Shown here: one piece after another, positions 36,207 to 49,599 of the stretch
Numbering within the stretch: the stretch's first letter is position 1
Layout: every line of letters begins with the position of its first letter
From: Dillenia suffruticosa
Taxonomy: Eukaryota > Streptophyta > Magnoliopsida > Dilleniales > Dilleniaceae
Assembly (NCBI GenBank): GCA_033439265.1
Contig: JAVTVX010000005.1
Coordinates: 6,830,001 to 6,894,000, forward strand
Reading direction: 5' to 3'
DNA length: 64,000 nt
Position numbers and translations under genes: made by a program
The notes under the pieces: model-generated
Told to the model about the DNA's origin: nothing
The model's database searches: none
The model's input: only the letters and a program-made list of their open reading frames with translations

Positions 36207-36605
36207 ATCTCCCACTTGGGCTATATGTGAGACTTTATAATTATGTAATTGCTAAATAACCGAATGAGCTCAACTTCTCTATCAATACTGAAATGTATTT
36301 ACAACCAATCCCGTCCATTAATTATATCAACTTAGGATCAAGGCGGCTTTTGTTGTAATTTCGCAACTCAACCTTCAATGGTCATGTAAATTAATATAAC
36401 CAAATGACATGGATTATGATATGGATGCGTAGCGTGGAAATGTCATGCAATGTGATCTTTAACATGCCTATTTCCAACTGGTCCTCTTTAGTGAGATCAT
36501 ATCAAATCAGAGTGAATAAAAAGACTGAATCTTTATTTCTGCAGAATTTAACTGTAGTAACTCAATATTTATATCAATAGTGCATTCATGATTTACAAAC
36601 TCTCA

Positions 36606-38812
36606 CTAAAATTGTATATCCTCAAGTGGCATTACGCCCATACGAGTAACATGCTCAAGGAATACTTTGGGTGGCAAACCCTTTGTAAGTGGATCCGCAA
36701 TCATGGAGTTTGTTTCTATATGTTTTATAGACATCTGACCACTCTGTACTCTTTCTTTAACAACCAGTAACTTGATGTCTATGTGTTTGGACTTTGTCAA
36801 ACTCCTGTTGTTATTGGAATAGAGGACTGCCGATTTATTGTCACAAAATAATTTGAGTGGCTTATCAATGCTATCCACTATCCGTAGTCCCGTGACAAAA
36901 TTTCGCAGCCATATTCCATGGTTGGATGCTTCATGACACGCTATAAATTCTGCCGCCATTGTGGAAGATGCTATAAGAGACTGTTTAGCACTCTTCCAAG
37001 AAATGGCTCCTCCTGCTAGCATGTAGATATAGTCTATTATAGATTTCATGCTATCTTGACATCCCGTAAAGTCGGAGTCAGTATACCCAGTGATCTCAAG
37101 CCGTTCCGACCTCCGATACGTGAGCATATATTCCTTCGTTCTTACAGATACCGCAAGACTCGTTTGACAGCTTTCCAATGGTCCATTCCAGGATTACTTA
37201 AGTATCTGCCCAACATTCCTATAATGTACGCAATATCTGGACGCGTACATACCTGAGCATACATCAGACTTCCTACTGCTGATGCATAAGGAATCTTCTG
37301 TATTTCCCGTTTCTCAATATCATTTTGGGGGCACTGTTTGAGACTAAATTTGTCTCCTTTGGATACAGGGGTATCACCAGGTTTACAATTTTGCATGCCA
37401 TATCTCGTTAAGACCTTTTCAATATATCCCTTTTGGGACAATTGCAGAATACCTTGAGAACGATCTCGGTGTATCTGAATGCCCAATACGAAAGAACTTT
37501 CTCCAAGATCTTTCATCTCAAATTTCTTTGTGAGAAAGATCTTGGTTTCATATAATAGATCTTTATCGTTACTGGCAAGCAATATGTCATCGACATATAA
37601 AACTAGAAAAATATATTTACTCCCACAAAACTTATGGTATATACATTCATCAACTAAATTCATCTCAAAACCAAAGGAGATGATTATTTGATGAAATTTA
37701 AAATACCATTGTCGAGATGCTTGCTTGAGTCCATAGATGGATTTTTTAAGTTTGCAAACCATATTCTTTGGATCTCCCGACACAAAGTTTTCTTGTTGCA
37801 ACATATATATCGTTTCATCAATGTTACCATTGAGAAACGCCGTCTTTACATCCATTTGGTGTAACTCAAGATCAAAATGTGCCACTAACGTCATTATAAT
37901 CCTAAAAGAGTCTTTCGAAGAAACTGGAGAGAAATTCTCTTTATAATCAATGCCTTCTTTCTGTGTGAAACCTTTTGCGACAAGACAAGCTTTATATCTC
38001 TCCACATTACCTTTCGAATCCCTTTTGGTTTTAAATATCCATTTACAACCAATGAGTTTTGCTCCTTCAGGCAATCGGACAAGATCCCAAACGTCATTGT
38101 CCTTCATGGACTTCATCTCCTCATTCATGGCATCAATCCACTTTTGAGAGTTACAACATTCAATGGCTTGATGGAAGTTGATCGGATCATCTTCCATCAC
38201 TCCAATGTCAACATCATGTTCCTGAAGAAATACAACATAGTCATCCGGAATTGTATTTCTTCTTTCTCTAGTGGATCTTCTTAATGGCATAGGTTCTTGA
38301 GGTGGTAGAGTTTGTTTTTCGGAATTGGAGGGTTCTCCAACATTGTCTAACTCTATTGTGTTTTGAACAGGATCAGGGATAGAAATCTGGTCAAGTCCAA
38401 TAACACCTGTGGGAATATCAATATATTCCTCTTGAAAGACAATGTTTCTAACCATATCCCTCCCGGCAAACTCAACATCCTCAAAAAAACAGGCATTTCC
38501 CGACTCAAAAATGACCTTATTTGTGGGATCATAAAATTTGTACCCCTTAGATTTTTCAGAGTATCCTATAAAATAGCAACTAACTGTCTTAGCATCCAGT
38601 TTCCTTTCATTGGGCCTAAAAGGCCTAGCCTCAGCTAGACAACCCCAAACGCGCAGATGCTGCACACTAGGACGTTTGCCAGTCCAAAGTTCGTAGGGGG
38701 TTTTGGTAGTTGTCTTAGTAGGAATCCTGTTGACAAGGTATGCTGCAATCTTGAGTGCCTCTCCCCAGAGTGACTCAGGTAAGGCAGAATGAGCAATCAT
38801 GCTTCTTACCAT
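36606..38812 (-). pseudogene. Copia-C integrase end, reverse transcriptase and RNase H (fossil)
   Basis: After the integrase tail ([31 protein letters not shown]) comes reverse transcriptase with [53 protein letters not shown] and the catalytic [12 protein letters not shown]. RNase H follows with YTDSDFTGCQDSMKSI, AISWKSAKQSLIASSTMAAE and LFCDNKSAVLYSNN, ending at 36606. In a working element this would be part of one polyprotein. This copy is not intact. Confidence 0.9.
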
Positions 38813-39052
38813 ATCCTGAAGAGTTCTGTATCATCTTTCAGCAACACCATTCATGGCGGGTGAGCCAGGCATGGTATACTGTGGGACGATACCGCATTCC
38901 TCTAGGAAGTGAGCAAACGGTCCTGGATGCTATTCACCTGAACCATCATTTCTGCTGTAATATTCTCCACTACGATCAGATCTGACTTTCTTAATTCGTT
39001 TGCCGAGTTGATTTTCAACTTCAGCTTTATAAATTTTGAACATATCCAGAGA

Positions 39053-39838
39053 TTAGGACTTTTCTGTAAGGAGATAAATGTAGCCATATCTTGAATAATC
39101 GTCTATGAACGTAATAAAATATCGTTGACCATTCCTAGAAGTCGAAGGGAATGGTCCACTGATATCCGTATGAATCAATTCTAAGACGTCTGAAGTCCTT
39201 TTGGCTTCATAATTCCTTTTATTAGTTTGTTTTCCCTTCATACAATTTACACAAACGTCAAAATCTATTAAATCAAGGGAATTAAGAATACCTTCTGACA
39301 CAATTCTCTCTATTCTCCGTCTGGAGATATGACCTAATCTTTTGTGCCACAACGAGGAGGAATTCTCATTGGTTAATTTGCGCCTTACATTTCGAGTACC
39401 AGTATGCAGAGATTCATTAAAACAAGTCACAGTATCAAGTAAATAAAGATTATCGGATCCTAATAAAGAACCGGAACCAACTAAATTTGAATCAAGAAAC
39501 AAACTAACTTTCTCATTTCCGAAAGAACAAGTAAAACCAAATTTGTCCAATACAGAAATAGAAATCAAATTCCGTCTAAAAGACGGTACAATAAATGTTT
39601 CATGTAGATCCAAAAAGAATCCGGTCCTTAACAATAATCTAAACCTTTCTATGACTTCAACTGGAACCTTATTGTCGTCACCTACGTAGATGTATCTTTC
39701 ACCATCATTTGGCGATCGGTAATTTAGGCAACCCTGCATGGACACACTGATGTGAGTGGTTGCAGCGGAATCTAGCCACCAAGTGTGTCCTGGTACTGAA
39801 ATTAAATTAACCTCAGAACAAACTAAAGACAGAAGCAT
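39053..39838 (-). pseudogene. Copia-C protease and integrase front (fossil)
   Basis: The aspartic protease core is represented by WWLDSAATTHISV. It is followed by the pre-integrase zinc segment (LWHKRLGHISRRRIERIV, then CVNCMKGKQTNKR) and the start of the integrase core (LIHTDISGPFPSTS; YFITFIDDYSRYGYIYLL). Gag is just upstream. Confidence 0.9.
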
Positions 39839-39859
39839 ACCTTTCTTTGCACGCCAAGC

Positions 39860-40540
39860 GTGATAATTGGTACACTCCTTCTTTCTATGTCCCTCACCAC
39901 CACAAAAGAAGCATCCCTTCTTTTCCGGTTCACCCGGTACCTTTTGTTGCTTCTTCTAAGGTGTCGTACTTGCAGCATCCTTAGCGGGCTTCCTTTTCTT
40001 GCCTTTGGTCGACACTAGGTGAGCACTTTCTGTCCGATCTCGCTTCAACCTTTCCTCTTCTTGGACACAGTGAGAGATAAGTTCATTAAGAGACAAGGTC
40101 TTTTTCTGATAATTATAGCTCACTTTAAACTGATTAAACTGTCCTGGAAGAGATATTAAAATCAAATGCACAAGCAAGTCCTCAGAGAGGTCAAGCTTGA
40201 GCGCTCTTAACTTTGAAGCGATATGAGACATCTCCATGATGTACTCCCTAATATTGCCTTGACCTTTATACTTCATTGACACAAGACTTGCCAAGAGCGT
40301 ACCTATTTCTGACTTTTCATTCTTAGCAAACCTTTTCTCAATATCAGCAAGGAAGTCCTTAGCTATAGCAATAGCATCAGATATAGTGCCCCGAAAACTT
40401 TCTGGGATGGCCTTCTTCATGATCATGAGACTAATGCGGTTCGACCTCTCCCACCTTTCAAACTCCCTCTTGTCATCAGAGATACTCTTATCAGTAATTG
40501 GTGGAGGACAGTCGGTCCGTAACGCAAAGTCCATATCCAT
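39860..40540 (-). pseudogene. Copia-C gag with zinc knuckle (fossil)
   Basis: The 194-residue ORF from ATG 40540 holds a UBN2-type gag domain (KREFERWERSNRISLMIMKK; LVSMKYKGQGNIREYIMEMS; LHLILISLPGQFNQF). A zinc knuckle CFFCGGEGHRKKEC lies at about 39916-39871. The leader from 40541 to the primer site is AT-rich, with several TA microsatellites (41775-41790, 41922-41940, 42113-42139). Confidence 0.88.
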
Positions 40541-42235
40541 AACCCCGAGAACAATAAAAAGATTTTTTCGTCATGATTTGAAGTTTGAGCCATTCAACAT
40601 GGGAATAGAGTTGAGTTGGGCATTGATATTTGTGGAAATAGTGTTAACTGTCAAAATAGAGAACGGTGATCAATATATATACTCAAATGGAACTTTAAAA
40701 GCAAATAAATTCAAATATGAGAAATTCCCATCATCAGATACCGATAACTCCATTAATATTTTATCTTTGGATAAAATAAGTAATTTGTAAATGGTATCTG
40801 AATGTAGTAATCAAACACTGACAACAAGAGTATGTCAATCAACTATCTTCCTTTGGGCCGATGAATTGATCACATAAAAAAACGAATATTTGTCACGCAT
40901 TTATTACCACAATGTGCACATGCAATTCCGTCAAATACGGACCTTCCTTTGGGCCGATCGGTATCCACATGAATTGCATACACACAACCTCTTATATCTC
41001 AAAAGATAAATTAATTTCCACAAAAGAGATCACTTTGGTGACATATTGTTTCAATTAATGTATCTCGAAATATATATACAAAACCATACTCATATTTGAA
41101 TAATATCCGTAATTAAAAAAAAAAGATTCAATTTTATCTTGATGGACTCAATATCTTGAGAATTGGGCCATACCCAATCTTATAAACTTTAAATTGGGCT
41201 CGAAAACGAAAACTCAATTTTATTAAATCTGTTTCCATCATCTTTCTTTTCTATCCCTATACATTCGTTGTCGGCATAAAACCAAAGTTTTTAACCTTTT
41301 GCCGACAACTGGTCCAAAACTTGGCCAATCCCCATTCTGTAGCAGAGGACACCAGGAAAGTTCCCAGGTAGGTGGTGAGTTCGTGTAGAACCGCTTAAGA
41401 ACCAGCCAACCTTAGACTTATCCCCGTCTTATTGACAGAACTTTCCTAGACATGTCATGTCATCGCATACTAAAAGAATGACCAGTTTCGAATATAAAAA
41501 AGACAGTGAAGAATGATAAGGAAAAAAAATGTGTTCAATTGAGTCCAATGAGTTCCAAAACCTGTTATACCCCAGGTTGGTTCTGTTTGGGCCCAAAATG
41601 GCACGTACCTTAATTCTTATGTGACGTGGAATTGCAATAAAAGAAAAGTTTTACAGTGTTAAAATCTGAAAGTTTTATTCTGAAATTGGGATATCATTCT
41701 TAAAAAAAAAAAAGGAAACTAAAATCGGAAGATTTCCTTTTTTTTTATTTCCCAAAACAAAAGTTTCCTTAAATATATATATATATATTTAAGTGAATAT
41801 GACCCAAAAAAAAATGTCAACTTCCTTAAAAAAAAATATTTGCACAAGGAAATGATAGATATTAAAGATTTTTTTGTAAAAGAAAAAGGTAACTTTTCTT
41901 AAAAGAAAAATTAACTTCCTTAAAATATATATATATATATGCCAAAAGTACTTGCCATGCTCTTGCAATCTCGAGAGTATAATTTATCCCATATTTTTTT
42001 TTTTTTTGGAAACACTAGATGTCGACTTTTAATAAGAACTGAAGGTCGACTTTAAATAAAAAATTTCCATAACATTTTCCTTTATTGAAATCCACAAAAA
42101 AAGAAACTTGAATATATATATATATATGTATATATATATTTTTGTCAAAAACCAGAATATCAAAAGAATTCATAAAATACTAAAATCATAGGAAATCTTA
42201 AATATACAAAAAAATCCCGATGATTCAAACACGAG
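40541..42235 (-). other. Copia-C leader, AT-rich, non-coding
   Basis: Between primer site and gag I see no gene. It has A-runs, TA tracts and short repeated phrases (for example CTTTGGGCCGAT at about 40852 and 40946). A 134-codon plus-strand ORF overlapping the gag start is an antisense by-product. Confidence 0.6.
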
Positions 42236-42250
42236 AGGCTCTGATACCAC
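42236..42250 (-). other. Copia-C primer-binding site (initiator Met tRNA)
   Basis: Minus strand AAGTGGTATCAGAGC next to the 5' LTR, with TGGTATCAGAGC complementary to the tRNA 3' end. Confidence 0.9.
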
Positions 42251-42251
42251 T

Positions 42252-42864
42252 TGTTGGGAAAATTACTTGATGCCAAATATGTCAAATATCGTGTTAAATC
42301 ATCGGAATCAAAACTCAGAAACTAAAACTGAAATTCAAGTTGGATGGAAGTGTACCTGACTCCATAGCCGGAAACTGAATAGAATACAAACTTGATTCGA
42401 CCTTCGTCTGGACAGAATCCCGGCCACGGCCTTCCAGGTCAAATGTATTCTCATAAAATCTCTCTATATGATGGGAGTATTAGGGAGAAGAGTAATTCAA
42501 TGACCCAAGGACCATAACCCTTATTTATAGTTGTAGGGATGACTTTATTTCCAAATTCATAATTGGAATTTGCCTATTTAGCTTATTCAAGTTACCTTAC
42601 CTGATTCACATGAATTTAGGTAACTTTCATGCTATTCTTAAGTCACCCTTAGACATTCCCTATTTAACCTATCATAAATAGTAAATGTCCATTGGTATCT
42701 ACACATTTATTTATTTCCATATCCTTTGAGATACTTAAACCCAAATTACTGAATTTTCTAAATTTACCAGATCACTTTCCTATGGGCTTATCTTATGGCT
42801 TTGACAGTATGCAATACATAATTATTTTAACATATAAGTCCAACGTTAGATTAATGATCCAACA
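42252..42864 (-). repeat. Copia-C 5' LTR
   Basis: Starts TGTTGGGAAAATTAC and ends GATCCAACA. It is slightly longer than its partner. It would drive the leftward transcript. Confidence 0.92.
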
Positions 42865-42869
42865 TTCTC

Positions 42870-43690
42870 AACCCCAGCTCTTGACCTTTCTACCCATTTT
42901 TTTTAGAATATGAGAGGGTTTGTTGATAGAAGTGTCAACGATAATTTTTATCCATGCCAATGCAATATGCTTATCTTCTTTCTTGATCTAATATGAATTC
43001 GTTAAGGTATGTAATCATTTTGGTTTCGCAATACAAGCGTAATTTCACTTGTCATTCATGTAATTGCAGTGCAACCCCTTTACTTTGTTGATAAATAGGA
43101 AAAGTGTTATCCATAACAATGACTAATCTTCATGGCGAAGTCTCGGATGATTGGTAACCAAGTCAGCAACCAAAATAAAAAATTATCAACGACTGATCTT
43201 TGTTGGCATAAAGATCGAGTACTCTGGTCTAGGGATTCTAATCTAATGAGATTAGATGATGATGATGATGAGGATGATGAAGCTGGAAGAGGGAGCCAGA
43301 TGTCTGTGACCACAGATAACGACTTGGTTGTTGTTTATTGGGTGTCATCTCATTCCCAGTTGTTTATTAATATATGTTTATTGATGTATGCCAATAAACA
43401 AACTCATGTTTCATTTATTGATGTATGTATATTCACTAGATATTTATTCTGGATTCGAAAACTTCTCATCATGGATATTTTGTTGTTTTGTAGTTTCGAT
43501 TTTTATTGATTAATATTTATTCATGTTGATGCATTTTTTTTGTTTAAGATTTCTGTCTGAATGATGAAATTCAATTTTAAGGTTGGATGTGTCGAGGAGG
43601 ATTTCATATAGATATAATTTAAGACCCGATGATTCGTGTGGGTCTTGTTCAATGTAGGATTTGTGCAACTAAAATAAATTCAGTAATCTA
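42870..43690 (+). other. Unassigned low-copy stretch with one acidic ORF
   Basis: A 125-codon plus-strand ORF at 43132-43509 (MAKSRMIGNQVSNQNKK..) has a D/E run from GAT repeats (LMRLDDDDDEDDEAGRG) and then a hydrophobic, chance-like tail. I do not recognise it, and it has no visible domain, signal peptide or matching neighbour. It could be a fragment of a gene exon or simply an open stretch. No MLH1 exon was found here. Confidence 0.3.
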
Positions 43691-43981
43691 AAAACTTTTT
43701 TCAAATAATAAAAAAAATCCATCATCAAATTTGTGACAAAAAATTCATCACAAATTCGTGCCTAAAAGTTCATCGTAAATATTTCATCAATTCGTTGCTA
43801 AATTTTTGTCTCAAAATTCGTTATTAAAAATTCGTCACAAAATTCATCGCTAAAAGTTTGTCGCAAACTTCATTGCTAATTTTTCATTGGTAAATTCATC
43901 GCTAAAAGGTCTCACTAAGTTTGTCACCAACAATTGTCGCAAAGTTCGTTTCAAAATTTTCGTCGCTAAATTTATCGCTAC
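43690..43981 (+). mobile_element. CACTA-like subterminal array, left part (split by nested insertions)
   Basis: Units TTCGTCACAAATTCATCGCTAAAA and variants, the same vocabulary as the arrays at 11731-13927. It stops where the solo LTR begins at 43982. The same array type resumes at 63659, on the far side of the nest. Confidence 0.6.
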
Positions 43982-46276
43982 TGTGGCATCGACAAAAAGA
44001 AACAAAAAAAAAAAAGAAAATCAAAAGTCACTCTCCCAATTCTCTTTCCCTCATTTCTCTCCGGTCACTCTCTCTCATCTCTCGCCCCCAATCTCTCCCT
44101 CTCTATTTCTCTCATTCTCTCCCTCTCCCGATTCTCTCTCTCTCTCCCGCTCGTGTGCGACACCTTCTTCTCTCTCGCAAGTGCGACTGCCTCTTCTTCT
44201 CTCCGCGAGCACGACAACGCTCTGTCTCCCTCGCCTGTTCGTGCGCGGCACTACCGTTTGCCAAGAACCTTGCTACAATCTCCGTTGAGGCCCCAACTCG
44301 GCAGTCATCATTAGACCCTCGAAAACCCTAGCCGAGATTTCGATTCATTCCCTGCACATGTGGTACGAATTTCTGATTTATAGATTCTAGGGTTTCGATT
44401 TCCTTTGGTGATTGAACCTAAATACCAAACTTTGCTTCAAATTGGAAGCATTGCAGATCTCGGAATGAATTGAATGGCACACAAATACTAGACCTGTGAA
44501 AACCCTAGGCCTTCGTGAATCTGCACTCCCTTCTCTATGCAAGTAAGAACGATTCTCTGATTAATAGTTTAGGGATTTTGATTCTCTTGGAAATTAGGGT
44601 TAATTGCTAAAGTATGCTTCGGTTTGGAAACATTATAGGAGTTCGGACCGAGTTGTAGGCGCACGGACGCTAGGGTTGTAAGCTGCGCAAACCATAGGTG
44701 AGAGAATTTCTAAGTGCTTCAAAAATAGTTCGAGTGTAGGCTGTTTAAGATGAGAAAATGTGTTAAGATTTATGATTTGTACTATCTCGGGATTGTTATT
44801 ATTGATTTAGGAAGATCCATTGGAGCTTGAAAGGAAATCCCTTAAATATTGATAAGGTATAGAGAGTGGATACCTTCTCTAAAGGTAAGTGGATGGTCCG
44901 TTGTGTTATAAATAAGTAAAACTGTTTTAAATTCTTTTATAAATGATTTTGAATGATCTTTACATGATATATATGAAATCATTTGTGATTGTGGGATGTC
45001 TGGAATGGAAGTTTGAATTACGAATGCATCATAAGTAATTATCAATGAATCTGTGCCATTTGCATTTGATATTGGATTTATAAATACTTGTAGCATGAAT
45101 TTCGGAATTTGTTTGATAAACCATGGCACATTGACTATAATTTGAATGATTGTGAAATGATGGTGCACGAGTGTAATGGTTATAGTCATTCCCTCCACGG
45201 AGCGACTCGACGGGGTGACGTGGGTGGGATTATATTACAAGAGAGGTGTACGCGGCCTCTTCTCTGCCACGTCGGACTATCCGCATTTCACCCCGGTGAG
45301 GTATGAGCCAATGCCAAAGATGGGGGTAGTATTTTGAAATACTAAAATGGAAAACTCCTTGGCGGGCTTCCATCTGGGTTCGGCCAAACTCAGGATGGAA
45401 GTGATTTCGATGGGACCCTTGTGATTTTCTAAAGGAATGATTGATACTGATGCATATTTTATGAACTATCTGATTTATTGAGAATGCTTTTACATATAAA
45501 GTGTTGTTTACGAGATATATTTTGACTTTTTCACATTCACCCATCATTTATCACACAATCATACCATTGCACTCCACTCACTGAGTATTTTTCAATACTC
45601 ACCCCTCTTTTCACATTTTACAGAGGACACTTAGTGCGGAGACTGCACGGGGATTGAAGCTTGCGAAAGATTTTTGCTGTTTTGTGTATATATTATAGTG
45701 ATGTAGGGTTATCTTAGTTGATTTGGAAATCCATGGAAGGGAAGACTTGTATAATTCCTTTGGTATGGATTAAATTAATACTTGTTTCATATATGGGAGC
45801 AAATATTGATGGAATCCTTACATAGTTTGTGTTGGAATTCGTACGAAACTTATTCATTTTCTCTTAACTCTCATTTAGGACATTTGGATTGAAATTCTGA
45901 GTTTCGATACTTTCTTTTGGAGTTGTGAGTTTTGTACATCTCATACCGCTTGAATTTTATTGACGCTAGCTCGTTTCTACATGCGAATGTTAGTAAAATC
46001 CTGCGATTATGATTTGGGACTACTTTTGTTTTAAATGCTTTAATTGTGTTGAGAATTCTGAAACGGCTAGGATGGCCAATTTTGCTTGCGTGCATGTACA
46101 AGAACCCCCGCCCCATTTGTGTGTCGATGCATGCTCGTGTGTACAGGGATAGACCGGATGGGTCCTTTGTATGTGTATTGTTATATAATTTTCCTATTTC
46201 TGATGGAGTTGTGTATTAAATGAGTTGTTAAACTGATTTGTAGCCTTGCGGAGTCCCGATATATAAGGAGGTTCTA

Positions 46277-46624
46277 TGTAACAGTCTGAATCCTAACTGT
46301 TGAACTTGGATGCAGAGCAGTAGTTGCAAGTGTGCTTCTGGAGTGCAGAAAGGAAGGGAAAGCTGAAGAATAACCAAAGAACTGAGAGCTGAGAGAATTG
46401 AAGAGAGGAAGGAGAGGAAAAAGGAGAAGAAGGAGAGAAGGAGAAGAGAGAGACAGGAACCAAAGGTAAGGAAAGACTTTATTCTTCAACCCTTTCTTCT
46501 ATCAATGTTACAAGTATACTCACCTAGCTGCTGTAGTCAGTTAATGATGCAGTTGGTTTCGTTACAATGCAGTTACAATCCTAACAACCTTCCAACTACT
46601 TAACCACTTCTAATGTTCATTACA
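46277..46624 (-). repeat. Gypsy-2 3' LTR
   Basis: TGTAACAGTCTGAATCC to TTCATTACA. Contains a purine-rich GAGGAAGGAGAAGAAGG tract at 46395-46455. Confidence 0.9.
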
Positions 46625-46729
46625 ATTTTCCCGTCCTTCAAAAGTATCCTTGACCTCAAGGATTAAAAGTAGGGAATTGCGCTTTAATGAAATCCCAGTC
46701 TTCCCATGTAGACTCTTCAGGACTGAGGT

Positions 46730-48324
46730 TAATCTAATGAATTAAAGCTTGTATCACTGATTGATTATTCCTCCAAATAACTTTTCTCTTCAATACTGCC
46801 TCTGGCTCAACAAGAGCCTGTTTATCTGTTCCCAACAAGGGTAAAGTAGACATAGTAGACTGGTGTAGACCCAACTTCCTCTTTAGTAAGGATACATAAA
46901 ATACCGGATGTACCTTTGATCCCATAGGTAGTTTGAGTTTATAGGCAACTTTTCCAACTTTAGCCACCACCTGAAAAGGCCCATAATACTTAGAAGAGAG
47001 CTTTAGCTATCTTCTTAACTCAATGGATTGCTGCCTATAAGGCTGCAACCTGAGATACACCCAATCCCCTACTTGGAATTCCATCTCTGAACGTTTCATA
47101 TTAGCATAGAGCTTCATTCTGTTTTGAGCTTGAGCCAAATAATACTTGAGAATTTGAAAAATTGCCTGCTTATCTCTAATGAGATTCCCAACTGCTGGTG
47201 TTGCAGTTTCCATATAGGGACCCAAAAGGTATTTGCCTTGGCTGATATCCATATAAAGCCTCAAAGGGAGTCATCTGCAAACTATGGTGGAAGTTAGTGT
47301 TGTACCACCATTCAGCTAGGCTTAACCACCTAAACCACAGAGCTGGTCTGTCAGAAGTCATGCAACAAAGATAGCACTCTACACATTGATTTAATCTTTC
47401 ACTTTGCCCATCCGTTTGGGGTTGATAAGCACTACTAAGGTGAAGCTGTGTCCCCATCAATTTGAACATCTCTTGTCAAAAAAAACTTGTGAAAATCCTA
47501 TCTCTGTCAGAAATAATCGAATCAGGCAACCCATGTAGTTTGAAAATATGATCCAAGAACATTTGTGCTACCTTAGCTGCTGAATATGGATGTTGTAGGG
47601 CTATAAAGTGACTGAACTTGGTAAGTCGATCAATGACAACTAGGATAGTGTTATACCCCTCAGACTCAGGTAATCCATCAATGAAGTCCATACTAACTTC
47701 TGACCAAGCCTGTGAGGGAATAGGCAATGGCTGTAGAAGTCCTGGGTAAAGTATATTTTCATGTTTGTTCCTCTGACAAACATCACATTCTTTCACAAAC
47801 TTAACTACTGTTTCTTTTATGGAAGGCCAATAAAATACAGACTTCACCCTCTGCAATGTTCCTTGTTGCCCAGAATGTCCTCCCTCAACTAAATTGTGTA
47901 ATTGCTCCACTATTTTTTCTCTCAACTTCATGCCTTTTCCAATCAGAATCTTTTTCTTGTACTTCAGAAGTCCATCCTGAAAATGAAAATCAGGTTTACT
48001 GTCTGGTTGCAGAGTCAATTGTGCTATTAATTCCTGACACGCCTCATCATCTTCATAGCTGTGAATCACCTCATTGATCCATTGTGGCACCACTGCAGAG
48101 ACTACCAAAACTGAACCTCCTTCTTGTTGCTCCTCCTCCTGTACTTCTCTCCTTGATAAGGTATCACCAATCATGTTTTCAGCTCCTTTTTTATATTGAA
48201 TCTCATAGTCTAATCCCAGTAGCCTAGTCAGCCATTTGTGTTGCATGGTATTGGTTAGCTTCTGCTCCAGTAAGTATCTCAAACTCTGATGGTCTGTCCT
48301 TATTACGAAGTGATGTCCTAGCAA
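46730..48324 (-). pseudogene. Gypsy-2 RNase H end, integrase and chromodomain-like tail (fossil)
   Basis: RNase H end (FVIRTDHQSLRYLLEQ), zinc-binding domain (H-SGQQGTLQRVKSVFYWP; CDVCQRNKH), DDE-core words MDFIDGLPESEGYN, VVIDRLTKFSHFIAL and IISDRDRIF, then YHTSL-type and VYLRLQPYRQQS segments. The tail (VHPVFYVSLLKRKLG, then PEAVLKRKVIWRNNQSVIQ) is of the Reina type. Confidence 0.88.
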
Positions 48325-48333
48325 GTAGTGCCT

Positions 48334-49587
48334 CTATTTGGTTACTGCCATTACCACTGCCAATAACTCTTTCTCGTATATAGACAAGCCTCTACTTTTA
48401 GGTCCCAGAGCTTTACTTAGGTAAGCAATGGGCCGTCCTTCCGGCGCAAGAACTGCTCCCCATCCATATGAGCAAGCATCAGTTTCTACAATAAAGGGTT
48501 TGGAGAAATCAGGCAGCCTCATTATTGGTGCAGTACACATAGCTCTCTTGAGCTGATTGAAGGCTACCTCAGCTTCAGCAGACCAAAGAAATCCATCATT
48601 CTTCAGCAATTCATTCAATGGCCTTGAAATGATCCCATAACTTTTTATAAATCTCCTATAATACCCTGTCAGTCCTAGGAATGCTCTGAGTGCTTTGACA
48701 GATGTAGGAACTGGCCAAGAGGATATACATTCTGTCTTCTGAGCATCCATTTTTACCCTACCTTTAGTGATTACATGTCCTAGATATTCTACTTGAGGTT
48801 GTGCAAATACACACTTAGATAGCTTGGCAAATAATTGATGCTGCTTAAGCAAGGCCAAGACTGCTCTCAAGTTCTGAGTATGAACCTCTATATCAGGACT
48901 GTAAACTAATATGTCATCAAAGAAAACCAACACAAACTTCTTGAGATGTGGCTTGAAAACATGATTCATTAGAGATTGGAAAGTGGCTGGGGCATTGGTC
49001 AACCCAAAAGGCATAACAAGGAACTCAAAATGGCCATGGTGAGTTTGGAATGCAGTCTTCTCAATGTCAGAAGATTTCACTCTGATCTAATGATAGCCTG
49101 ACCTTAAGTCTATTTTGGAGAAGACTTTTGAGCCATACAATTCATCTAATAATTCATCAATATTGGGAATAGGATACCTGTCCTTGATGGTGAGCTGATT
49201 TAGCTGTTTGTAGTCCACGCAGAAATGCCAGGAGTTGTCTTTCTTTCTGACCAGCAAAACTGGAGAGGCAAAGGGACTATTGCTGGTTCTTATTATGCCT
49301 TTGTCCAACATTTCTTGGACTTGTCTCTCGATCTCTGTTTTTTTAGAGTATGGGTATCTATAAGGTTTGAGCTTGAATGGTTGAGAGCCTGGTTTCAAGG
49401 AAATAGAATGGTCATGCTGCCTCTTAGGAAGAATTGCTGAAAATTCTGAGAAGACATCCTCAAACTCAAATAATACCAAGGATATAGCTTCTGGTATTTT
49501 GGAATTTTGATCTTCTGAATTGAGTATGAGTGCCATACACCCTGGACATTGTTGTTGCCTCAATTTTTTGGTTTCTTTCCCCCCCAA
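48334..49587 (-). pseudogene. Gypsy-2 reverse transcriptase and RNase H (fossil)
   Basis: Motifs in order: [95 protein letters not shown], and the RNase H start IVETDACSYGWGAVLA. Typical Gypsy polyprotein order. Confidence 0.9.
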
Positions 49588-49599
49588 TCAACTTTATTA

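Larger units (their letters stand above)
35613..42864 (-). mobile_element. Copia-C: best-preserved Ty1/Copia retrotransposon
   Basis: LTRs at 35613-36206 and 42252-42864 bound a 7252-bp element flanked by TTCTC on both sides (35608-35612, 42865-42869). It has an initiator-Met-tRNA primer site, gag, zinc knuckle, protease, integrase, reverse transcriptase and RNase H in Copia order, reading leftward. Proteins resemble the TNT1-94-type polyproteins; I do not assign a lineage. Coding parts are long but still broken in about four to six places. The LTRs show around 15 substitutions over about 590 aligned bases by eye (2-3%), making it the youngest dated element here. Confidence 0.93.
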
